DNA from: Collinsella aerofaciens
GTDB lineage: Bacteria > Actinomycetota > Coriobacteriia > Coriobacteriales > Coriobacteriaceae
NCBI RefSeq assembly: GCF_902364355.1
Contig: NZ_CABJDK010000012.1
Location: 1 to 44,227, forward strand
Direction of reading: 5' to 3'
DNA: 44,227 nucleotides
The notes beneath the pieces were generated by a model. That model had not been told where the DNA came from, did not search any database, and saw nothing but the letters and a program-made list of their open reading frames with translations. Position 1 is the first letter of the stretch; each line of letters begins with the position of its first letter. The translations under genes and the position numbers were made by a program. Shown piece by piece: positions 32,953 through 41,326 of the stretch.

Positions 32953-34305
32953 ATGTCTGACGACTTTTACACCATGGTCGATTCCGGAGACCCGGCACCC
33001 GACAACGAGCACATCACCGGCGTGCGCGAAGAGCGTGAGGAAGGCGAGCAGACGACCACGCAGGCGCCAAAAGCCATGTACGCCGCGCGCATCGCCGTCT
33101 ATGACGACATGCTGTCGACACCGCGTGTGATCGTCATTGATCCGCAAGATGTCCGCACGTATTTGGAAGAGACGACCAACACCGTCTACCAGTGCATGAA
33201 AGAACAAGGTGGCCATATCTCGCTCATGGTCATCCGCGAGATTGTCGAAAACTTTATCCACGCACACTTTGCCGAGCCCATCATCTCGATTCTGGACGGC
33301 GGAGACACCATCCGCTTTGCTGATCAAGGACCCGGCATCGACGACAAGGAGCGCGCTTTCGACTTTGGCGTTACCAGCGCAAACAGCAAGATGAAGCGCT
33401 ATATCCGTGGAACCGGAGCAGGGTTTCCCATGGTGCAGGAGTATTTGGAAAACGCCGGCGGGGCCGTGTCCATCGAGGACAATATGGGCAACGGCACCGT
33501 GGTTACAGTAAGCCTGGACCCTAAACGCGTGCAGGAAATCGAACGCGCCGGCGGGCGCGGTGCTGCCGTGCGGCCCGAGACGGAGCAGCCCGCATATCCC
33601 CTGCCGGGAGCTTTTGCGCAGCAGCCCATGGCAACGCAACAGATGCAGCCCCGCGTGGGACAGATGCAGCAGCCCGGAATGCTTCCTACACAAGAGCCCC
33701 AGGCGGCGTCGATGTCGATGCCGCCAAACGTGCCACAGGCCATGCCGCTGGCGGATCAGGATACAGCAGCAATGCAGCAGGCGACGGGGGCACCGGGTAG
33801 CCAGCAAATGGGCTATCAGCCGTACCAACAGGGATATCCATATCAGCAGATGCAGCCACTGGGGTATGGCCAGCAGTTCCCGCAGCAGTACCAGCAGGGA
33901 TATCAGCAGCCGTACCAGCAGATGCCGCAGCAGCAGTACAACCCCTGGGCCCAGCAGATGCCTCCGCAGCCTTACCAACAGTGGCCTCAAAGTTTTCAAC
34001 AGCAAATGCCGCCGATGCAGAGTTCTCAACAACCAGCAGCTCAAATGATGTATCCTAATGCAGCAAATCAGTATGCGCAGCCACAACCGGACGTGTTCGT
34101 AAGCGATCGCGGCAACGCCGCGCTGGGCTATCTGGCGCAAAATCAAGCGTGCGGTGCTACCGATCTGGCGAGGGCGTTTGGAAACTCGGCCCCCACTTGG
34201 TCACGCACGCTCAATGACTTGGCGCAGGCCGGCTTGGTCATCAAGCATGGCCAGAAATACCATCTGACCGAACTCGGCGCCGCTCGCGTGCGAGCTCAGA
34301 GCTAA
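32953..34305 (+). CDS. GHKL ATPase domain - winged helix protein at oriC
   Basis: This 450-residue protein has no characterised homologue that I can name. Residues about 60-190 form a GHKL (HATPase_c) domain: N box REIVENFIHAHF (Glu96, Asn100), G1 FADQGPGI, G2 GTGAGFPMV and a closing NGTVVTVSL. There is no His-phosphotransfer, HAMP or membrane part, so it is like anti-sigma kinases or stand-alone GHKL ATPases. A roughly 190-residue Gln/Pro/Met-rich linker (about 195-385) leads to a winged helix (about 388-450, ALGYLAQNQ...ATDLARAFG...LNDLAQAGLVIKHG), probably DNA-binding. It starts 14 nt ahead of dnaA and likely shares its message. A role in initiation control is inferred from position and fold. 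Confidence 0.85.
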   Translation: MSDDFYTMVDSGDPAPDNEHITGVREEREEGEQTTTQAPKAMYAARIAVYDDMLSTPRVIVIDPQDVRTYLEETTNTVYQCMKEQGGHISLMVIREIVENFIHAHFAEPIISILDGGDTIRFADQGPGIDDKERAFDFGVTSANSKMKRYIRGTGAGFPMVQEYLENAGGAVSIEDNMGNGTVVTVSLDPKRVQEIERAGGRGAAVRPETEQPAYPLPGAFAQQPMATQQMQPRVGQMQQPGMLPTQEPQAASMSMPPNVPQAMPLADQDTAAMQQATGAPGSQQMGYQPYQQGYPYQQMQPLGYGQQFPQQYQQGYQQPYQQMPQQQYNPWAQQMPPQPYQQWPQSFQQQMPPMQSSQQPAAQMMYPNAANQYAQPQPDVFVSDRGNAALGYLAQNQACGATDLARAFGNSAPTWSRTLNDLAQAGLVIKHGQKYHLTELGAARVRAQS

Positions 34306-34320
34306 AGAACGGGAGAGATA

Positions 34321-36027
34321 GTGGACGAGGAAGCAAGCATCATCCTGGGGGATGCCATCGCCTTTTGCCAGCGCGACGGCCAAGATGCACGCCTCATCAA
34401 CATGCTGGGGCAATCGCGCGCCATAAGCCTGACCGAAGATACGCTCACGATCGAGGCCCCCTCGCGCTTTGCCATCGCGCAGCTCAAAAAGCATCAGCCG
34501 ACCATTGAGGCCTATCTGGAAGAAATCGCCTTTGCACCGATTGCGCTCGACATCGTGGCACCGCAAGGCGCCGCGACGGAATCCGCCACGGCTCCCGCTG
34601 CTTCCCCGGCGGCGCCGGCCTCCGCAGGCGACGTGCCGACAATCGAGCACCAGCACAGCGATGTTTCCCGTGAAACCATGGCACCGTTGCCGACCGCGGC
34701 GGCGACGTCAACGAACGCACCCGTCACGCACATGCCCATCGCTCACGACGCAACGACGGGCGCGGATTCGGGCATTGCAATCAAGAACACGCTCTCGGCC
34801 GATGATTTTCGTCGCATGATGAACCAGATGAAGGGCGGAGCGCCAACTAAATCCGCGCAAGCTGCGACCCCCGCTTCACCCATGCCAGCACCGACCGTAC
34901 CGGCCGAGCAGAATACGGATGGAGCCCCACTCGCCGCGAACTCAAAATTTACCTTTGAGAACTTTGTCTACGGCCCCGAGAACAGCCATGCCTATCGCTC
35001 GGCACTCAAGTTTGCCGCCCTCGCGGACGAGCGGGGCACGTGCACATCACTGTTCATCTACGGCAAATCGGGCCTGGGCAAGACGCACCTGCTGCTTGCC
35101 ATCAAAAACGAGCTCGCCGAAAAGTCGCCCGAGATCAAGGTCAAGTATGCCAACTCCCAGGCATATCTGGACGACCTGATGACCGAGTTCGACCGCCAAA
35201 AGAAGAGCAACGCCCCCATCATGCAGGCGTACCACGGCGTGGACGTGCTCATCATCGACGACATCCAAAACATCATCGGCAAGCGCGCGAGCGTGGACTA
35301 CTTTTTCCAGCTCATGGACGAGTTCATCCGCAACAACAAGAAGGTCGTCATCGCGGCAGACCGCGCCCCCAAGGACCTGAGCATGGACGAGCGTCTAACC
35401 AGCCGCTTCAACGCCGGCATGCTCTGCCTGGTCGCAGAGCCCAGCTACGAAATGAAATACAAGATCTTGCAGCGCTATTACGAGAGCACCATCGTCGCCG
35501 CTCCCGAGGCAGGCGACGACTCGCTGCTGGCGGCCTATGGGGGCGACGGCGGGCACCTAACCGACGAGCACTTTAAACACATGGCCGAGGTCTCGGGCAC
35601 CAACATCCGCGAACTCGAGAGCTTTTGCGAGCGCTGCGCCGGCGAGGCGGGCGACCGCGAGCGCGAGGGCGGGGAGCTCACCTTTGACGATATCGACGCC
35701 ATCGCCAGCCAGTACTTTGACACATCGGCCAAAAAGATCAACGTCCAGACGGTTCAGTCCGTCATCGAAGAGCAGTACGGCGTGACGCACGAGGAGCTCA
35801 TCGGCCCGCGTCGCAACGCCAATATCGCCAAAGCACGCCATATCGCTATCTACCTGGCCATCGAGATGTGCGAGATGACGACCACGGCGGTGGGCGCCGA
35901 ATTTGGCAACCGCAACCACTCGACCGTCAGCACGAGTTACAAAAAGGTCCAGAAGATGATCCAGGAAGACCGCACCGTCACCGAAGACCTCAAGTCGCTG
36001 CGCGATAAAATTACACTGCGCTCGTAG
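34321..36027 (+). CDS. dnaA: Replication initiator DnaA
   Basis: 568 residues, long for the family because of a 130-residue Ala/Pro-rich linker after domain I. The AAA+ domain has FVYGPENSHAYRSALKFA, Walker A GKSGLGKTHLLLA, Walker B VLIIDDIQNIIG and sensor segment LTSRFNAGM. Domain IV ends with FGNRNHSTVSTSYKKV; most DnaA proteins read GGRDHTTV here, so the base-contacting Asp is Asn (about residue 532). The start is GTG 34321 after GGGAGAG. A near-consensus parS lies inside the linker-coding part. DnaA should bind the TTTTCAACA-like motifs in this region; the box change may pair with the altered motif. Confidence 0.95.
   Translation: MDEEASIILGDAIAFCQRDGQDARLINMLGQSRAISLTEDTLTIEAPSRFAIAQLKKHQPTIEAYLEEIAFAPIALDIVAPQGAATESATAPAASPAAPASAGDVPTIEHQHSDVSRETMAPLPTAAATSTNAPVTHMPIAHDATTGADSGIAIKNTLSADDFRRMMNQMKGGAPTKSAQAATPASPMPAPTVPAEQNTDGAPLAANSKFTFENFVYGPENSHAYRSALKFAALADERGTCTSLFIYGKSGLGKTHLLLAIKNELAEKSPEIKVKYANSQAYLDDLMTEFDRQKKSNAPIMQAYHGVDVLIIDDIQNIIGKRASVDYFFQLMDEFIRNNKKVVIAADRAPKDLSMDERLTSRFNAGMLCLVAEPSYEMKYKILQRYYESTIVAAPEAGDDSLLAAYGGDGGHLTDEHFKHMAEVSGTNIRELESFCERCAGEAGDREREGGELTFDDIDAIASQYFDTSAKKINVQTVQSVIEEQYGVTHEELIGPRRNANIAKARHIAIYLAIEMCEMTTTAVGAEFGNRNHSTVSTSYKKVQKMIQEDRTVTEDLKSLRDKITLRS
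34662..34677. promoter_or_regulatory. Near-consensus parS inside dnaA
   Basis: TGTTTCCCGTGAAACC matches parS at 14 of 16 positions. It lies in the part of dnaA that encodes the flexible linker, where the protein sequence is free to accommodate it. parS sites near or in dnaA are known in other bacteria. Confidence 0.6.
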
Positions 36028-36218
36028 GGAAATAGAGACACCTGTTGAAAACTTGTCGAAACCACGGGCATAAGGTGTCTAAAACCCAACCCGCGGTGAT
36101 GAAAAGTTTTGCGCAGGTTTTGAACGTGGAAAACCACCCCTGTTGCACACAGGTTGCTGTCGATTCTCTTTCTTGGTCTGACCTGCGTCTTTGGGAGTAA
36201 TCAACAGTTTCGTCAGTG
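36028..36218. other. Downstream origin segment (oriC part 2)
   Basis: This is the dnaA-dnaN gap. It contains TGTTGAAAA (36043-36051, reverse complement of TTTTCAACA), then ACTTGTCGAAA, which echoes the upstream segment, and TGTTGCACA (36141-36149). TAATCAACA (36198-36206) lies just before the trinucleotide run. It is read as the DnaA-binding part of the unwinding half of oriC. Confidence 0.65.
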
Positions 36219-36265
36219 CTATTACTATTATTAAGATATTTATATCTATAGAAAGGTATTAAAAG
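36219..36265. other. DnaA-trio-like run and DNA unwinding element
   Basis: CTATTACTATTATTA (36219-36233) is five in-phase CTA/TTA trinucleotides, the complement of the 3'-GAT/AAT-5' DnaA-trios described in Bacillus subtilis. It is followed by the AT-only-looking AAGATATTTATATCTATAG and the dnaN ribosome site. In B. subtilis the same order (DnaA boxes, short GC-containing gap, trios, AT-rich unwinding site, dnaN start) defines the melting point of oriC. Confidence 0.7.
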
Positions 36266-37369
36266 ATGAAGTTCACCGTCAGCCAGAGCTCGCTTACACA
36301 AGCCATCGGCGTCGTTATGAAGGGTGTCGCTTCGGCATCCACCCTTCCCATCCTGTCGGGCGTGCTCGTTAAGGCCCAAGACGGCATCTTGGAATTCCAG
36401 ACCTCTAACTACACTATCTCGATCCGTCATCGCATCGCGGCGCATGTCGAAGAAGAGGGCGAGATGGTTATCCCCTGTAAGATGCTCTCCAATATCACCA
36501 AGACCCTCCCCGATGCCCCGGTTACCTTTGAGCTGTCCGAGCGCCAGGTGCTGATTGGTTGCGAGAAGAGCTCTTTCCGCCTGAACACGCTCGATGCCAA
36601 TGACTTCCCCGAGTTTCCGGCCTATGCCATCGAGAGTGCCGTGGAGCTGCCGACCGATGTCTTGTCCGAAATGGTCGGCCGCGTGTGGCGCGTCACCTCG
36701 ACCGACAAGGCTCGCCCCATCCTGGGCGGCGTGCACATGAAGGTCGAGAACAACACCGTACGCCTGGTAGCGACCGATTCCTTCCGCTTGGCCGTGTGCG
36801 ATACGCAGGTCGAGACCTCGACCCTCGAGGGCTCCTTTGAGCTCAACGTTCCGGCTGACGCCTTTAACGATGCGCTGAACATCATGGCCAGCCAAGCGAC
36901 CATCATGATCGGGGCTACCGACACCCAGGTCGTCTTCGAGGCCGGCAACACCACCTACGTGTCGCGTCGCATCGAGGGCGTGTACCCCAACTACAAGCAG
37001 CTCATCCCCGATTCGTGCGTGACGAGCGTCAAGATCGACGTCGCCGCCTTTAACGCCGCCCTCAAGCGCGTGGCCGTTATCGCGAGCGCCAACCCCGCCG
37101 TCAAGTTCGAGATCGATGTCGAGAACGGGCAGATGGGCCTGTCCTCCATTTCCAATGACCAGGACCTTGCGCAGGAGACGATCGATGTCGCGGCCGAGGG
37201 CGAGTCGGGTACCATCGCCTTCAACTACCACTACATCTTCGGCTGCCTCAATGCCCTGTCCAAGGAGAAGGAGATCACGCTGGAGCTCAAGAGCTACTCG
37301 CAGGCGGGCATCTTTAAGTCCTACGACAAGATCAACTACCTGTACCTGGTCATGCCGGTCCGCATCTAG
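36266..37369 (+). CDS. dnaN: DNA polymerase III beta clamp
   Basis: 367 residues. This ring-shaped dimer holds the replicative polymerase on DNA. It starts MKFTVSQSSLTQAIGVV, has the family segments LPILSGVLV, RRIEGVYPNYKQLIP and ends LYLVMPVRI, where the C-terminal residues form the protein-binding cleft. ATG 36266 has GAAAGG 9 nt upstream; this leader overlaps the proposed unwinding element, so melting and transcription of dnaN could affect each other. Confidence 0.97.
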   Translation: MKFTVSQSSLTQAIGVVMKGVASASTLPILSGVLVKAQDGILEFQTSNYTISIRHRIAAHVEEEGEMVIPCKMLSNITKTLPDAPVTFELSERQVLIGCEKSSFRLNTLDANDFPEFPAYAIESAVELPTDVLSEMVGRVWRVTSTDKARPILGGVHMKVENNTVRLVATDSFRLAVCDTQVETSTLEGSFELNVPADAFNDALNIMASQATIMIGATDTQVVFEAGNTTYVSRRIEGVYPNYKQLIPDSCVTSVKIDVAAFNAALKRVAVIASANPAVKFEIDVENGQMGLSSISNDQDLAQETIDVAAEGESGTIAFNYHYIFGCLNALSKEKEITLELKSYSQAGIFKSYDKINYLYLVMPVRI

Positions 37370-37378
37370 CGCTGCGCC

Positions 37379-38485
37379 ATGACCATGTTCGCCCGCGATC
37401 TTTCCGTCGCGCACTACCGCAGCTTCGATAGCTATCGCCTTGCCCTGGACGAGGGCGTGACGATACTTGCGGGACCCAACGCGGCGGGAAAGACCAATCT
37501 CATAGAGGCGCTGCAGCTGCTGACGAGCGGCGCCTCGTTTAGGCATCCGACCGCAGCCGAGCTCGTCCATGACGGCGTGGGCTCGTGCAAGATCGAGCTG
37601 AGGCTCGAGGGCGACGGCCGCGTGCTTGATATGGGATTGAGCGCGGAGGACGGTAAGCGCTCGTTTAGCCGCAACGGCAAGAGATGCTCTGCCGCCGGTG
37701 TGCGCGGGGTTCTTCCGAGCGTGCTGTTTTGCCCCGACCATCTGGACATGGTTAAGCGTGGCGCCAGTGTGCGCCGCGCCGCCCTTGATGACTTTGGCAT
37801 GCAACTGAGCGCACGCTATGCCGATCTTGCGAGCACCTATGGGCGCTGCGTGACCCAGCGTAACGCCTTGCTCAAGGAGACCTGGTGCTGCCGCGAGATG
37901 CTCGGCGCGTGGAACGATTCGATTGCCCGCGCGGGCTCGGCCCTGCTCGTGCACCGGTTGGCTCTGCTCGACCGGCTGGCGGGCCATGTGCACACTGCCT
38001 ACGGGCAAGTAGCGTCAGGTGAGGCCGCCAACGTGACCTATGCGTCCACGCTGGGGGCTTTGCCCCAGGTCGAGGATCGCGAAGAGCTGAAGGGTTGGGC
38101 GTACGAGCGCATGCTGGCCGCCCTTGACGAGCATGCCGACGAGGAAATTCGCCGCGGCGTGACGTTGGTGGGACCGCATCGCGACGAGATTGAGTTTACC
38201 GTGGCGGGTCGCTCCGCCCGTTCATTTGCCAGCCAAGGACAGCAGCGCACGCTGGTGCTGTCCTGGAAGGTGGCCGAGGTTGCCGTGGCTCGCGATGTCC
38301 TGGGCACCGCCCCACTGCTGCTTTTGGACGACGTGATGAGCGAGCTCGACGGCGAGCGTCGCGGCGCTTTCCTGCGGCTGATCGGCGATGATATCCAGAC
38401 GGTCATAACTACGACCAACCTGGGGTACTTTACCGATGACCTGCTTGATCGAGCCAAGGTGGTGAGCATGGGTGAGACGTGCTAA
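37379..38485 (+). CDS. recF: DNA repair protein RecF
   Basis: This 368-residue SMC-like ATPase helps load RecA at single-strand gaps with RecO and RecR. Walker A GPNAAGKTNLIEALQLL, signature SQGQQRTL and Walker B LLLLDDVMSELD are all intact. It starts 10 nt after dnaN with no clear ribosome site (ATG 37379 or the next ATG at 37385), so it is likely translated by coupling. Its end overlaps the DciA-like gene by 14 nt. Confidence 0.96.
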   Translation: MTMFARDLSVAHYRSFDSYRLALDEGVTILAGPNAAGKTNLIEALQLLTSGASFRHPTAAELVHDGVGSCKIELRLEGDGRVLDMGLSAEDGKRSFSRNGKRCSAAGVRGVLPSVLFCPDHLDMVKRGASVRRAALDDFGMQLSARYADLASTYGRCVTQRNALLKETWCCREMLGAWNDSIARAGSALLVHRLALLDRLAGHVHTAYGQVASGEAANVTYASTLGALPQVEDREELKGWAYERMLAALDEHADEEIRRGVTLVGPHRDEIEFTVAGRSARSFASQGQQRTLVLSWKVAEVAVARDVLGTAPLLLLDDVMSELDGERRGAFLRLIGDDIQTVITTTNLGYFTDDLLDRAKVVSMGETC

Positions 38486-39035
38486 TTACGAGCGCGAGAG
38501 CGAGACAGTCGCCTTCAGCGGGTTTTTGAACGCAGAGCGCCAGCGCATCCTGGCGGCTGCAACGCCTAAGCGCCGTGCGCAGATGGAGGCCGCCGAGGAG
38601 TCGCGCACGGTCTATCGCGCATGGAACGCGGTGTGCTCGGGCACGCGCGAGGGGCGGCATGTGACGGGACTGCGCTACCTGCCCGAGTCCAATGAGCTGC
38701 TGGTGTATCTCGACTCGCCCTCGTGGACGCAGGAAATGACGTTGTTGCGCGAGATCATCCGCGTGCGCATGGAGCGCGCCGGTGCGCATGTGGACGGCCT
38801 GGTGTTCAAAACCACCGCGCCCGGTCACACGCCGCCCGCCGCCAAGGAGCGCCTGCGCCCGGCGACGACCGAGCGCCCGCCGGCCCCGCACGCCGAACTA
38901 AGTGAGGCCGAGTGCACCGAGATCGAGCGCCAGGTGGCGCCCATCGAAGACCAAAAACTGCGCGAGGCCCTCGAGAATGCCATGAGAGCCAGTGCCGAGT
39001 GGGCCAAGGGCGTGCAAAGCAAAAAAGAGCCTTAA
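38472..39035 (+). CDS. DciA-like (DUF721) protein
   Basis: 187 residues. The N-terminal and central part (RTVYRAWNAVCSGTREGRHV...LLVYLDSPSWTQEMTLLREIIRVRM) matches the DUF721/DciA fold. DciA is the helicase operator that brings DnaB to origins in bacteria without DnaC or DnaI, such as actinobacteria. The C-terminal third is Pro/Glu-rich and less conserved. The start is GTG 38472, 14 nt inside the end of recF. The gene sits between recF and gyrB, the usual actinobacterial place, and ends at a strong terminator. Confidence 0.88.
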   Translation: MRRANYERESETVAFSGFLNAERQRILAAATPKRRAQMEAAEESRTVYRAWNAVCSGTREGRHVTGLRYLPESNELLVYLDSPSWTQEMTLLREIIRVRMERAGAHVDGLVFKTTAPGHTPPAAKERLRPATTERPPAPHAELSEAECTEIERQVAPIEDQKLREALENAMRASAEWAKGVQSKKEP

Positions 39036-39062
39036 ATCGCATCTGGTGGCCTTGTAGAGCCA

Positions 39063-39091
39063 AATACCCTCGGTCCCGAGGGTATTTTTTT
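39063..39091 (+). terminator. Terminator of the dnaA-dciA unit
   Basis: ATACCCTCGG-TCCC-GAGGGTAT, a near-perfect stem, is followed by seven T residues. It separates the initiation genes from gyrB. Confidence 0.93.
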
Positions 39092-39098
39092 ACGATAA

Positions 39099-41171
<2,073 letters not shown>

Positions 41172-41177
41172 CCTGTT

Positions 41178-41278
41178 CGGCTTTCCCAGCCACCGCACCT
41201 TCGCCCTCAATCGTCGGTCGCGTACCCAAGTACGCTTCCCTCCTCTTTCGAGCGAATCTGCGGCACCTGGAAAAGCCG
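41178..41278 (+). ncRNA. Structured leader between gyrB and gyrA
   Basis: The arms 41178-41204 and 41252-41278 are complementary over most of about 27 bases (CGGCTTT...CCGCA against TGCGG...AAAGCCG). Inside is a perfect small hairpin GCGTAC-CCAA-GTACGC (41220-41235). The RNA would fold into a long arm with at least one inner stem, ending about 48 nt before the gyrA start. No T run follows. It could be a cis-acting RNA element or a dispersed repeat; I do not recognise a named family. Confidence 0.5.
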
Positions 41279-41326
41279 TCTCCGTGGCAGGGAACTAATG
41301 GACCACGCAAACCATGAGGAGGTAAC

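Noticed and set aside
33254..33262. TTATCCACG as a canonical DnaA box
   Set aside because: A single 8/9 match inside a conserved coding motif (ENFIHAHF); no cluster of canonical boxes supports it.
36011..38008. 665-residue frame opposite dnaN and recF
   Set aside because: Crosses two real genes and the origin gap in antisense; no family resemblance.
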